Assembly: GCA_900545605.1 (NCBI GenBank)
Contig: UQZL01000038.1
Span: 1 to 18,163 of the forward strand
Length of the DNA: 18,163 nt
Reading direction: 5' to 3'
Origin: an uncultured Collinsella sp.
Lineage (GTDB): Bacteria > Actinomycetota > Coriobacteriia > Coriobacteriales > Coriobacteriaceae
The position numbers and the translations under genes are program-made. The notes under the pieces are model-generated. The model worked only from the letters and a program-made list of their open reading frames with translations, was not told where the DNA came from and ran no database searches. This document shows, in pieces, positions 9,297-16,599 of the stretch (position 1 is the stretch's first letter; each line of letters opens with the position of its first letter).

Positions 9297-10367
9297 ATGG
9301 TCCATTTCCCTGATGTGGTGGTGATGAAAGTGTCTAATACCGTTCTTAAACACAAGCAGGCGACACGTAACACCTTGGCGCGGAATAGGATGCTTGCCAG
9401 GCTCGCGAAGGCGGCTGAACAAGGCGTGCTGCTTGTGACACACGACAATGCCGATCTCATGTGGCTGCGGCGTCATGTGGGAACCGACGATATCGCGGAG
9501 CCCGAGTCGTATCTGTTCTGTTTTCAACATGATTGGGATGCGTTGACGCCGGCGGAGCGAGCGCTGCGGACCATTAAAGGGCTTGCGGAGTTTCATCCCG
9601 ATTGGGCGTTTTGGGGTTATGACGCGGCGCTTTTGTGGGGTCTGGAGGTGCCGAATGATCTGCTCGGGCCGCGATTTCTTGTTAAGACAGGTTGCTCGGT
9701 GCCGCTGAGTGCAGGATGCCGGCTGTTGCGTCCGAAGACGGCGGGTGCGCTAGAACAAGTCGACGGCGTGCGGGTGACGCCGTTTTGGCACACGGTAGAG
9801 GATTGCCTGCTGCGCGCGCCGTTTTCGTATGGCCTGGCGATTGCCGATTCTGCGTTGCGAGCAAAGGGCGTATCGCGTGATGACCTGTGCGAGTGCCTCC
9901 GCTCCGATTGCGAGGGCAAGCGAGGGTATCGCAGGGCGCAGGTGATCGCGTCGTATGCGGACGGGCTGTCCGAAAACGGTGGCGAGTCTCGGTTCCGAGC
10001 GTTCTTTATCGCATACGGTTTTCCGGTGCCAGAGTTGCAGGTGGAGTTTCGTGATCCGCTCGATCCGAGCCAAGTGTTTCGCGTTGATTATTTTTGGAGG
10101 CTCGAGGACGGGACGTGCGTGATTGGCGAGCTCGATGGAAGGGGGAAGTATACCCTGCAGGATGATGGGGATCGGGAGTCGGTCGACCCGTTTGTGGCAG
10201 AACGTCAGCGAGAGTCTCATCTGACGATGCTTGGGCACAAGGTGCTTCGGTTTACGTTTGATGAACTCAAGAGCCCGGGGAAGCTGGCTGAAAAGATGAG
10301 ACTGGCGGGCATTCCGCAGCGGGCCGATTTGGCTGAGGAACGGAGATGCCGGTGGTATGGGTGCTGA
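9297..10367 (+). CDS. AbiEi/DUF559-like protein with Vsr-type nuclease domain
   Basis: Numbering is from the ATG at 9297 (356 residues). The N-terminal two thirds follow the layout of actinobacterial AbiEi-like antitoxin-domain proteins: a helical start (RLAKAAEQGVLLVT), a WGYDAALLWGL segment, then VRVTPFWHTVEDCLL and the Asp/Ala-rich AIADSALRAKGVSRDDL. The last third matches the DUF559/Vsr-like PD-(D/E)XK endonuclease fold. It has Glu230 (in ESRFR), Asp264 (in VDYFW), Glu278 and Lys284 (in GELDGRGKY), then FVAERQRES and a closing VLRFTFDEL. These residues suggest an active site. The ATG at 9324 is an alternative start; neither has a strong ribosome-binding site. No partner toxin gene is adjacent. 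The gene is bracketed by repeat clusters B and C and uses more T-ending codons than gltBD. Family placement is from memory of the pattern; activity is inferred. Confidence 0.75.
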   Translation: MVHFPDVVVMKVSNTVLKHKQATRNTLARNRMLARLAKAAEQGVLLVTHDNADLMWLRRHVGTDDIAEPESYLFCFQHDWDALTPAERALRTIKGLAEFHPDWAFWGYDAALLWGLEVPNDLLGPRFLVKTGCSVPLSAGCRLLRPKTAGALEQVDGVRVTPFWHTVEDCLLRAPFSYGLAIADSALRAKGVSRDDLCECLRSDCEGKRGYRRAQVIASYADGLSENGGESRFRAFFIAYGFPVPELQVEFRDPLDPSQVFRVDYFWRLEDGTCVIGELDGRGKYTLQDDGDRESVDPFVAERQRESHLTMLGHKVLRFTFDELKSPGKLAEKMRLAGIPQRADLAEERRCRWYGC

Positions 10368-10408
10368 GGGGTGCGGCTGACGCGGGTGTGGTTGTTCCTA
10401 CCGAGTTT

Positions 10409-10706
10409 GTCTCGATCTGTAACAACAAGGGGCCGTTTGGCCTCGTAACTGTTACAGATCGAGACAGAAGGTTGGCTGCCGCTAAAAGATCTCAATCTGT
10501 AACATCTAGAGGCCGAAAACCTGTCTACTTGTTACAGATTTAGACGTTTGGCGACGGGGCTGGAGAATATCTCGATCTGTAACATCTAACGGTCAAAAAC
10601 CGGTCTACATGTTACAGATTGAGACAAAGGTTGGACGCGGTACCGAAAAATCTCGATCTGTAACACTTGGAAGGTTAAAGACGGTCTACCTGTTACAAAT
10701 CAAGAC
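10409..10706. repeat. Palindromic repeat cluster C (4 units of 57 bases)
   Basis: Units lie at 10409-10465, 10489-10545, 10569-10625 and 10650-10706, starting 80, 80 and 81 bases apart with spacers of 23, 23 and 24 bases. The arms of the first unit are perfectly complementary, and its core has an extra GGGGCC-gttt-GGCCTC hairpin, making nearly the whole unit a stem. Its core is in the opposite orientation to the other three. Units 2 and 4 carry real mismatches. The cluster fills most of the gap between the nuclease-domain gene and the amidohydrolase gene. Confidence 0.93.
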
Positions 10707-10858
10707 GTTTTGCTGGAACGACCGGAACATCGCCGCGCTGTCTCCGTTTGCCCTCACATCTCTCTCGTCCCTCCGTTAACCGATATGTCCGCAGCAATCC
10801 TTCCGCGCTGGGTAATAATGGACAAATGTTCAAGTTAATCGTGAGGGAGGAGCTCGAT

Positions 10859-12229
10859 ATGGCGACTGCCGATCGTCCCACGTTGTTTATCAATGCGACC
10901 GTTCTGGATGGCTCGGAGCATATGGAGCCGCAGCCCGATATGGCCGTGGCCGTCGAGCGCGGTGTCATTACCTGGATGGGACCGAGCGCCGTGGCCCAAG
11001 CTCCGGCGGGTGCCGAGGTCATCGACCTGGCAGGTGCGTATCTCATGCCGGGTCTCATCAATATGCACGTGCATCTGTGCGGTTCGGGCAAACCGGTCTC
11101 GGCGGGAGATGCCGGCGCGCTGATGAAGAAGCTCGACAATCCCGTGGGCCGCGCCATCGTGCGCCATATCCTCAAGGGCAGCGCTCAGCAGCAGCTGGCA
11201 AGCGGCGTGACCACGGTGCGCGGAGCGGGCGACCCGCTGTTTGCCGATATTGCCGTGCGCAACGCCATCGACGCTGGCAAGTATCAGGGTCCACGTCTGG
11301 TGGCACCGGGTACGGGCGTCACGGTGCCGGATGGCCACGGCGCGGGCTTGTTCGCCCAGGTTGCCAACAGCCCTGCCGAGGCCGCCGAGCAGGTGCACGA
11401 TTTGTATGCGCGCGGTGCCGACGTCATCAAGCTGTTCGTGACGGGCGGCGTGTTCGATGCGACCGAAGTAGGCGAGCCGGGCGTGCTGCGCATGTCGGTT
11501 GAGGTTGCCGCCGCGGCGTGCAAGGCGGCGCACGAGGTTGGCCTGCCGGTCATGGCCCATGTCGAGAGCACCGAAGGTGTGAAGGCCGCGCTTCAGGCCG
11601 GCGTCGACACAATCGAGCATGGCGCTCCGATGACCCCCGAGATCCTGGAGCTGTACCGCGGTGCCGCGGGCACGCAGCTCGAGGGACGCGCGCCGAGCGT
11701 GACCTGCACGATCAGCCCGGCGCTGCCGTTTGTATTGCTCGATCCGGAAAAGACCCATTCGACCGATACGCAAAAGAAGAACGGCGACATCGTGTGCTCG
11801 GGCATTATCGAGAGCGCCCGTGCCGCCCTGGAAGCTGGCGTTAAGGTGGGCCTCGGCACGGACTCGAGCTGCCCGTTCGTGACGCAGTACGACATGTGGC
11901 GCGAGGTGGCCTACTTTGCCAAGTACGTCAAAGTGAGCAATGCCTTTGCGCTGCATACGGCCACGCAGGTCAATGCCGAGCTGCTGGGCCTGGGCGGTGA
12001 GACCGGTACGATCGAGTGCGGCAAGGCGGCCGACATTTTGGTGACGCGCGAGAATCCTCTGGACGACCTTGCGGTGTTGCGTGAACCGATGCACGTGATG
12101 TGCCGCGGCAACCTGGCGCGCAAGCTGAAGGTCAAACGCATCCCCGAGGTCGACACCGAGCTCGACGCGATTATGGCCATGCCGGCAGAAGCCCTGGCAG
12201 AGGAGCTTGCCCGCGATGGCGTAGCTTAG
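10859..12229 (+). CDS. Metal-dependent amidohydrolase (prolidase/imidazolonepropionase-like)
   Basis: Hydrolase of the amidohydrolase superfamily, 456 residues, cytoplasmic. Metal-binding features are in order: HxH at His70 and His72 (NMHVHLCG), the probable carboxylated Lys191 (DVIKLFVTGG), His234 (MAHVES), His254 (TIEHG) and Asp335 (GTDSSCPF). The N-terminal beta domain (LFINATVLDG) and the closing GTIECGKAADILV complete the composite beta barrel. The sequence is closest in style to the Xaa-Pro dipeptidase/imidazolonepropionase-related branch; the substrate cannot be read from the sequence. I chose the ATG at 10859 because GGGAGGAG stands 6 bases upstream; the frame stays open to 10748 without such a site. 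Repeat cluster C precedes it and the terminator at 12280 follows. No his-utilisation genes are nearby, which argues against hutI. Confidence 0.88.
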   Translation: MATADRPTLFINATVLDGSEHMEPQPDMAVAVERGVITWMGPSAVAQAPAGAEVIDLAGAYLMPGLINMHVHLCGSGKPVSAGDAGALMKKLDNPVGRAIVRHILKGSAQQQLASGVTTVRGAGDPLFADIAVRNAIDAGKYQGPRLVAPGTGVTVPDGHGAGLFAQVANSPAEAAEQVHDLYARGADVIKLFVTGGVFDATEVGEPGVLRMSVEVAAAACKAAHEVGLPVMAHVESTEGVKAALQAGVDTIEHGAPMTPEILELYRGAAGTQLEGRAPSVTCTISPALPFVLLDPEKTHSTDTQKKNGDIVCSGIIESARAALEAGVKVGLGTDSSCPFVTQYDMWREVAYFAKYVKVSNAFALHTATQVNAELLGLGGETGTIECGKAADILVTRENPLDDLAVLREPMHVMCRGNLARKLKVKRIPEVDTELDAIMAMPAEALAEELARDGVA

Positions 12230-12242
12230 GCACTGGCGCGAC

Positions 12243-12274
12243 GGGGCGACAGCCTTATCGAATGATGTCGCCCC
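12243..12274. other. Hairpin after the amidohydrolase gene
   Basis: GGGGCGACA (12243-12251) pairs exactly with TGTCGCCCC (12266-12274), giving 9 pairs and a 14-base loop. No T-run follows on either strand. It sits between the amidohydrolase stop and the main terminator, and may assist termination or protect the 3' end of the transcript. Confidence 0.5.
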
Positions 12275-12279
12275 ATACA

Positions 12280-12315
12280 AAAAGCCGAGGTCTCAACACG
12301 AAGCCTCGGCTTTTA
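12280..12315. terminator. Bidirectional terminator between convergent genes
   Basis: AAAAGCCGAGG (12280-12290) pairs exactly with CCTCGGCTTTT (12304-12314) around a 13-base loop. T-runs follow the stem on both strands, so the structure can end transcription of the amidohydrolase gene (plus) and of the zinc-ribbon gene and copper operon (minus). Confidence 0.88.
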
Positions 12316-12336
12316 TTTTGTCCTATGGTGTAGCGG

Positions 12337-12810
12337 CTAGGAGCGAGTTTCCATCTTGGCATGGCACTTGGGGCAGGTGACGCGGATCTTGCCCTTGCCC
12401 TTGGGGACGGACAACATCTGGCCGCAGTTGGGGCACTTGAGGTACGCCGTGGTCTTGCGACCCTTCCACATCTTCTTGGCCGTTCGCTTGGCGCGCTCAA
12501 AGTCTTCCTTGCTGGTGCCGGCCGCGCGCGAGGCGTTGGCAGCCGCAGTCCCGCCGCCCAAGCTGGCGACGAACTTGCCTAGGCCGGGGACGTTTGCGGT
12601 CGCCGTGACAAAGGCATCGTTCTCCTTGCGGCGCGCGTCGATGTTTTTGGACAGGCCGCGCAGCACGCCAATCACGATAACGGTGATGGCGATCCAGCTG
12701 AGCCACTGGATACGAGCCATCGATCCAATCATCGCGATGACGATTCCAGCAAAGCCCATCACGATGGTGAGTTCGTCGGCGCCGTTGCGGCCCTTCATAA
12801 AGTCATTCAT
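12337..12810 (-). CDS. Zinc-ribbon membrane protein
   Basis: 157 residues. The N-terminal part has two hydrophobic segments, about 14-30 (TIVMGFAGIVIAMIG) and 35-51 (WLSWIAITVIVIGVLRG), predicting a short membrane hairpin. A linker rich in Ala and Gly follows, then a basic stretch (RAKRTAKKMWKGRK). The C-terminus is a zinc ribbon with Cys126/Cys129 (CPNC) and Cys146/Cys149 (CPKC). This arrangement is common in small Firmicutes and actinobacterial proteins of unknown role. The ATG at 12810 is preceded by AAAGG about 9 bases away; the frame continues upstream to 12921 through the repeat region but that part does not look coding. The gene lies after csoR on the same strand and may be read through from the copper operon, with no evidence that it acts on copper. 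Confidence 0.8.
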   Translation of the reverse strand: MNDFMKGRNGADELTIVMGFAGIVIAMIGSMARIQWLSWIAITVIVIGVLRGLSKNIDARRKENDAFVTATANVPGLGKFVASLGGGTAAANASRAAGTSKEDFERAKRTAKKMWKGRKTTAYLKCPNCGQMLSVPKGKGKIRVTCPKCHAKMETRS

Positions 12811-12855
12811 GCGAATTGCCTTTCGTTCGATATGCTGCACGCCTTTATACCCCTT

Positions 12856-12921
12856 TTGGTGCATTGAGGACAGGTTAATCTGCACCAAGGTGGTGCAACG
12901 TACCTGTCCCCCTTGCACCAA
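12856..12921. repeat. Nested inverted repeat after csoR
   Basis: The outer arms are 12856-12875 and 12902-12921, complementary at 17 of 20 positions (TTGGTGCA...GGACAGGT against ACCTGTCC...TGCACCAA). Inside is a hairpin of TGCACCA (12881-12887) and TGGTGCA (12891-12897). The short word therefore occurs four times in alternating orientation. The right arm ends directly at the csoR stop codon. No T-run follows. It could be a transcript-stabilising or attenuating structure, a protein-binding array, or a small mobile repeat. Confidence 0.8.
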
Positions 12922-13194
12922 TTACTTGGCGAGCTTGTCGACGACGCGTTCGATCTCGGCGAGCTTGGCGGCTTTGAGCTCCTCGTCGCCCGATTCGATG
13001 GCCGAGGCGACGCAGCCCTCGATGTGTGCCTTCAACACATCGGCGTTGATGCGGGCGATGAGCGCCTGCGTGGCCATGAGCTGCGTGGAGATGTCGACGC
13101 AGTAACGGTCCTCCTCCACCATCCGCAGGATGCCGTCGATTTGCCCGCGCGCCGTCTTGAGCATGCGGGTCACCGATTTATGGTCTGCCATCAT
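12922..13194 (-). CDS. csoR: CsoR-family copper-sensing transcriptional repressor
   Basis: 90-residue all-helical repressor that leaves DNA when it binds Cu(I). The Cu(I) ligands of the family are present: Cys32 (RYCVDI), then His57 and Cys61 (AHIEGC, H-x3-C). The conserved N-terminal RLxxArGQIdGI-like motif is seen as MLKTARGQIDGILRMVEED. That set distinguishes it from FrmR and RcnR relatives, which keep an N-terminal His. Two ATGs, 13194 and 13191, are adjacent; a GAGG lies about 10 bases ahead. It follows copZ by 133 bases, and its likely target is the operator ahead of copA, so it probably represses its own operon. Confidence 0.92.
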   Translation of the reverse strand: MMADHKSVTRMLKTARGQIDGILRMVEEDRYCVDISTQLMATQALIARINADVLKAHIEGCVASAIESGDEELKAAKLAEIERVVDKLAK

Positions 13195-13236
13195 GGCGGG
13201 TCCTCGTTTCTGGTCGATCTTCCGGATGCCCCCGTC

Positions 13237-13301
13237 AGTTGCGGTGAAATAGTTCTTGTTTGCAGGCTTGAAGCGCTAAAAGGAACTATTTCACCGCAAC
13301 T
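13237..13301. repeat. 21-base-arm inverted repeat between copZ and csoR
   Basis: Arms 13237-13257 and 13281-13301 are complementary at 20 of 21 positions around a 23-base loop; the left arm begins AGTTGCGGTGAAATAGTTCT. The size plan (long arms, loop of about 23-25 bases) is like the 57-base family but the sequence is different. There is no T-run. In the copA-copZ-csoR transcript it would form a very stable hairpin just ahead of csoR, which could lower csoR expression relative to the upstream genes or act as a processing site. Confidence 0.85.
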
Positions 13302-13327
13302 TCTGAGGATTGAGTAGGCGGCGCCTG

Positions 13328-13549
13328 CTACGCGGCGGTCACGGACAGGGCGTGGAACTTCTCGCCCGCGCCCTCGACGGCGGCGGCGAGCTGCTCGGCG
13401 GTCACGGTGTCGGCGCACTCTACCTGGACGGTCTGGGTCTCGTGATCGGCGTCGGCATCGGTCACGCCGGCTACGTTGAGCAGCGCGGTCTCGACAGTAG
13501 CGTCGCAGTGGCCGCACATGAGGCCGGAAGTCTTGATTGTGTAACGCAT
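13328..13549 (-). CDS. copZ: Copper chaperone, heavy-metal-associated domain protein
   Basis: 73-residue cytoplasmic Cu(I) carrier with one ferredoxin-like heavy-metal-associated domain. The metal-binding motif is at Cys12 and Cys15 in GLMCGHCDATVE, and the rest follows the beta-alpha-beta pattern (NVAGVTDADADHETQTVQVE). It delivers copper to CopA or CsoR. The ATG at 13549 has GAGAGGA about 7 bases upstream. It is the middle gene of the copper operon, 147 bases after copA. Confidence 0.92.
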   Translation of the reverse strand: MRYTIKTSGLMCGHCDATVETALLNVAGVTDADADHETQTVQVECADTVTAEQLAAAVEGAGEKFHALSVTAA

Positions 13550-13585
13550 GGGTATTCCTCTCTGTTATGTCGGCTTTCCCAGACA

Positions 13586-13657
13586 CCCGACCTTGACCTT
13601 CAAGCCGTCGCTCGCGTACCAAAGTACGCGTCGCTCCTCTTTCAGGTCAATCTCGGG
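13586..13657. repeat. Nested inverted repeat between copA and copZ
   Basis: The outer arms CCCGA-cc-TTGACCT (13586-13599) and AGGTCAA-tc-TCGGG (13644-13657) pair except for the two central bases. The inner hairpin CGCGTAC (13613-13619), loop CAAA, GTACGCG (13624-13630) is perfect. Each outer arm is separated from the inner hairpin by exactly 13 bases, so the element is symmetric in length. No T-run follows on either strand. It sits in the copper operon gap, where a transcript hairpin could set the copA to copZ ratio. Confidence 0.85.
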
Positions 13658-13696
13658 CACCTGGAAAACCCGTTCTAAATGGACTTGATGGTGAGC

Positions 13697-16039
13697 CTAT
13701 TTTGCCACTTTTGGTTTAAAGGTTCGCAGGCGCAGCGCATTGCTTACGACGCACACGCTCGACAGGCTCATGGCCGCGGCGCCGAACATCGGCGAGAGCT
13801 GCCACCCGGTGAGCGGGAAGAACACGCCCGCCGCCAGCGGAATGCCGATGCCGTTGTAGAACAGTGCCCAGAACAGGTCCTGCTTGATGTTGCGGATCGT
13901 GGCGCGTGAAAGCTCGATGGCGCGGGCGACGTCCATGAGGTCGCTGCGCATGAGTACCACGTCGGCACCCTCCTTGGCGATATCGGCGCCGGTGCCGATG
14001 GCAAGGCCCACATCGGCGCGCGCCAGGGCGGGGGAGTCGTTGATGCCGTCGCCCACCATGGCGACCTTGCCGCCCGCATCCTGCAGTTCGCGCACGTGAC
14101 GTTCCTTGTCGGCGGGCAGGACGTCGGCGATGACCTGTTCGCTGCTCAGCCCCACGCGGCGAGCGATGGCCTCGGCCGTCACGCGGTTGTCGCCGGTGAG
14201 CATGCGCACGTCGACGCCGAGCTTGCGGAGCGCGGCGATTGCCTCGGCGCTCGTTTCTTTGACCTCGTCAGCCACGGCGATGGTGCCAATGAGCTCGCCG
14301 TTCTTGGCAAAGAACAGCGGCGTCTTGCCCTCGGCAGCGAACCGCTCGGCAAGACTGGTGGGCACCTCCGCGCCCAGCTCGCTCATCAGACGAACGTTGC
14401 CGGCTGCGATGGCGTTTTGCCCCTCGCGCGCCGTGACGCCGCGACCGGGCACGGCGGCAAAGTCCTCGACCATGCGTGCGACGATTCCGCGCGTCTCGCA
14501 CTCGGCCATAATCGCCTCGGCCAGTGGGTGCTCGCTCTGACGCTCTAGTGCGGCGGCAAGCTTGAGCAGCGCCTTTTCGCTCATGGCGGGCGAGCCATCG
14601 GCGCGCGCGGCAACCACAATATCGGTCACGGCAGGCTTGCCGCGGGTGACGGTGCCGGTCTTATCGAGCACCACAGTGCCCACGTTGCGCAGATTCTCCA
14701 GCGCCTCGGCGCTCTTAAACAGGATGCCCATTTCGGCGCCCTTGCCGGTGCCCACCATAATGGCGACGGGCGTGGCCAGGCCCAGCGCGCACGGGCAGCT
14801 GATCACCAACACGGCCACGGCGGAGGTGAGCGCCTCGTTCACGCTGCCGGTCAGCGCCATCCACGCCACGAAGGTCACGGCCGAGATCGCAAACACCACG
14901 GGCACAAACACGCCGGCGACCTTGTCGGCCAGGCGGGCGATAGGCGCCTTGGTGGCGTTGGCATCCTCGACGAGCTGGATGATCTTGGCAAGCGACGTGT
15001 CGGCGCCCACGCGCGTGGCGCGGAAGGTAAACGATCCGGTGCGGTTGACCGTGGCGGCGTTGACGGTGTCGCCGGCGGTCTTTTCCACGGGGATGGACTC
15101 GCCGGTGAGCGCACTCTCGTCCACGGCCGACGCGCCCTCGAGCACCACGCCGTCGACAGGGATAGACTCGCCTGGGCGCACACGCAGAACCTGGCCGGGT
15201 AGAATGGCGTCGACGTCCACAGCGGTCTCGGTGCCGTCGTCGGCCACAATGGTCGCGGTCTTGGGCGCCAGGTCGATCAGCGCTTCGATAGCGCCGCCGG
15301 TCTTGGACTTGCTGCGCGTCTCGAGGTATTTGCCCACGGTGACGAGCGACAGGATGGTGCCGGCGCTCTCAAAGTACAGGTTTTCCATGCTCGTCATCAT
15401 GGCCTCGTGCACCTGACCAGCGGCTAGCTGGTCGGCCATGATGAACATAGCGTAGAGCGACCAGGCGATCGATGCGGTGGCGCCGACGGCGATGAGGGCG
15501 TCCATGGTGGGCGCGCCGTGCACGAGCGACTTGAAGCCGTTGATAAAGTATGCGTCGTTGACGTAGACGATGGGGATGAGCAAGACGAGCTCGGTGAGGG
15601 CGAGCGTCATGCTGTGGATGTGGTCGGTGAAGATGCCGGGCAGCGGCCAGCCGAGCATGTGTCCCATGCCTATGTAGAACAGCGGAATGAGAAAGATGAT
15701 TGAGATGATGAGACGGGTGCGCATGGCGGAGGCAGTGGCCTCCAGCTTTTTGGTCGGCGACTCCATATGGGCGGCGCCGGACCTGGCTTGCGCGCTGCCG
15801 CTTGAGCTGGCGGCATCGGTGCCCGTGCTGACGGGCGAGGCCGAATAGCCCGCGCGGTCGACGGCGGTGCAGATATCGTCGGGGGAGACCTGCGCGGGGT
15901 CATAGTCGACCATCATGGAACCGGCGAGCAGGTTGACCGCGACGCTTTGGACGCCGTCGAGCTTGCTCACGGCGCGGTCCACATGTGCCTGGCAGGCGGC
16001 GCACGTCATGCCGCCCACGTCAAACTTATCTTGAGCCAT
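13697..16039 (-). CDS. copA: Copper-exporting P1B-type ATPase
   Basis: 780-residue membrane pump that exports Cu(I) at the cost of ATP. It has one N-terminal metal-binding domain (Cys13 and Cys16 in GGMTCAACQAHV), then a linker rich in Ser and Ala (about 70-95) before the first helix near 108. The actuator-domain TGES is at 312-315. The intramembrane Cu(I) site is CPC at 415-417. The phosphorylation motif is DKTGT with Asp459; SEHP (His504, Pro505) binds the nucleotide, and GDGIND at 663-668 is the hinge. The last helix holds MSLSSVCVVSN, with the Met and Ser residues of Cu(I)-type pumps. The start at 16039 has AAGGAG 6 bases upstream. It is the first gene of the copper operon, behind the CsoR-type operator. 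Confidence 0.96.
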   Translation of the reverse strand: MAQDKFDVGGMTCAACQAHVDRAVSKLDGVQSVAVNLLAGSMMVDYDPAQVSPDDICTAVDRAGYSASPVSTGTDAASSSGSAQARSGAAHMESPTKKLEATASAMRTRLIISIIFLIPLFYIGMGHMLGWPLPGIFTDHIHSMTLALTELVLLIPIVYVNDAYFINGFKSLVHGAPTMDALIAVGATASIAWSLYAMFIMADQLAAGQVHEAMMTSMENLYFESAGTILSLVTVGKYLETRSKSKTGGAIEALIDLAPKTATIVADDGTETAVDVDAILPGQVLRVRPGESIPVDGVVLEGASAVDESALTGESIPVEKTAGDTVNAATVNRTGSFTFRATRVGADTSLAKIIQLVEDANATKAPIARLADKVAGVFVPVVFAISAVTFVAWMALTGSVNEALTSAVAVLVISCPCALGLATPVAIMVGTGKGAEMGILFKSAEALENLRNVGTVVLDKTGTVTRGKPAVTDIVVAARADGSPAMSEKALLKLAAALERQSEHPLAEAIMAECETRGIVARMVEDFAAVPGRGVTAREGQNAIAAGNVRLMSELGAEVPTSLAERFAAEGKTPLFFAKNGELIGTIAVADEVKETSAEAIAALRKLGVDVRMLTGDNRVTAEAIARRVGLSSEQVIADVLPADKERHVRELQDAGGKVAMVGDGINDSPALARADVGLAIGTGADIAKEGADVVLMRSDLMDVARAIELSRATIRNIKQDLFWALFYNGIGIPLAAGVFFPLTGWQLSPMFGAAAMSLSSVCVVSNALRLRTFKPKVAK

Positions 16040-16086
16040 GGCTTCTCCTTTCTGTGACGTAGTGTTGGAAATGTTAACCGGCCGAT

Positions 16087-16117
16087 ACTATACACCCATA
16101 CCCCCTGGGGGTGTCCA
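16087..16117 (-). promoter_or_regulatory. copA promoter with CsoR-type operator
   Basis: On the minus strand TGGACA (16117-16112) and TATAGT (16092-16087) form a likely -35/-10 pair with a 19-base spacer. The spacer is mostly filled by the palindrome ACCCCCTGGGGGT (about 16099-16111 on the plus strand), flanked by A/T-rich TA steps. The run of C followed by a run of G between TA steps is the known pattern of CsoR operators. Binding would cover the whole promoter, so copper should relieve repression of copA-copZ-csoR. A 19-base spacer also occurs at MerR/CueR-activated promoters, but no MerR gene is seen here. Confidence 0.75.
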
Positions 16118-16190
16118 GTACAGAAAGAAATGTATGACATTTCGATACAGATGAGGGTGGCTGCTCAATCGTTGGCAGCCCCTGTCAAAC

Positions 16191-16327
16191 ATCTCAACCT
16201 GTAACATCTAACAGGGAAAATGACCTCTAGCTGTTACAGATCGAGATGTTGTTTTGCGTGGCTGAGTTCTGTCTTGACCTGTAACAGTTAGGCCGGTTTT
16301 TGCTGAGCAACTGTTACAGATTGAGAC
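16191..16327. repeat. Palindromic repeat cluster D (2 units of 57 bases)
   Basis: Units at 16191-16247 and 16271-16327 start 80 bases apart with a 23-base spacer. Arms follow the family pattern with ATCTCAACCTGTAACA and GTCTTGACCTGTAACA on the left. The first unit pairs better on the minus strand (two G-U there, two A-C on the plus strand). The second unit has its core in reverse orientation compared with most others. The cluster lies in the divergent gap between copA and the DEAD-box helicase gene. Confidence 0.92.
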
Positions 16328-16599
16328 AATCGGCCCAGACCCGCCCCGTCTGCCTCGTCATCTGTGGTTTACGTGGGGGCATGCGAAGCACGGGTATACT
16401 AACCGGCGGCGAATCTGCTCCATCGCTTAGAGCTGCTGCGTCTGGACGGCGCGTGATAGGGCTGCCAAAGCGATCGCCAGCGTGCTGAGCAACGTCCTCT
16501 CTGTGCGCACCTGTTTTTGTATGTATTAGCGCACTACCAAGCACGCCCGCGCGGCCGCATGCCGTGCCCATAACGCGTGCAGATAAGGAACAACAACAT
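16328..16599 (+). other. Helicase 5' region, no credible gene
   Basis: This stretch ahead of the helicase gene contains TATACT at 16395-16400, a good -10 candidate, though no clear -35 lies at the usual distance. If transcription starts there, the leader would be about 190 bases long. A possible hairpin GTGCGC (16503-16508) with GCGCAC (16529-16534) lies in that leader. AAGGA at 16585-16589, 10 bases ahead of the ATG, is the likely ribosome-binding site. Long leaders are common for DEAD-box RNA helicase genes that control their own mRNA; here this is only an inference. Confidence 0.35.

Noticed and set aside
10409..10706. CRISPR array
   Set aside because: The regular spacing is suggestive, but units are 57 bases, differ at many positions, contain long self-complementary arms with variable cores, have units in both orientations, and no cas genes are present. 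Spacers are short and partly similar.
10835..12280. 481-codon minus-strand open frame across the amidohydrolase gene
   Set aside because: Antisense to an enzyme with all metal-binding residues; no ribosome-binding site or protein motif.
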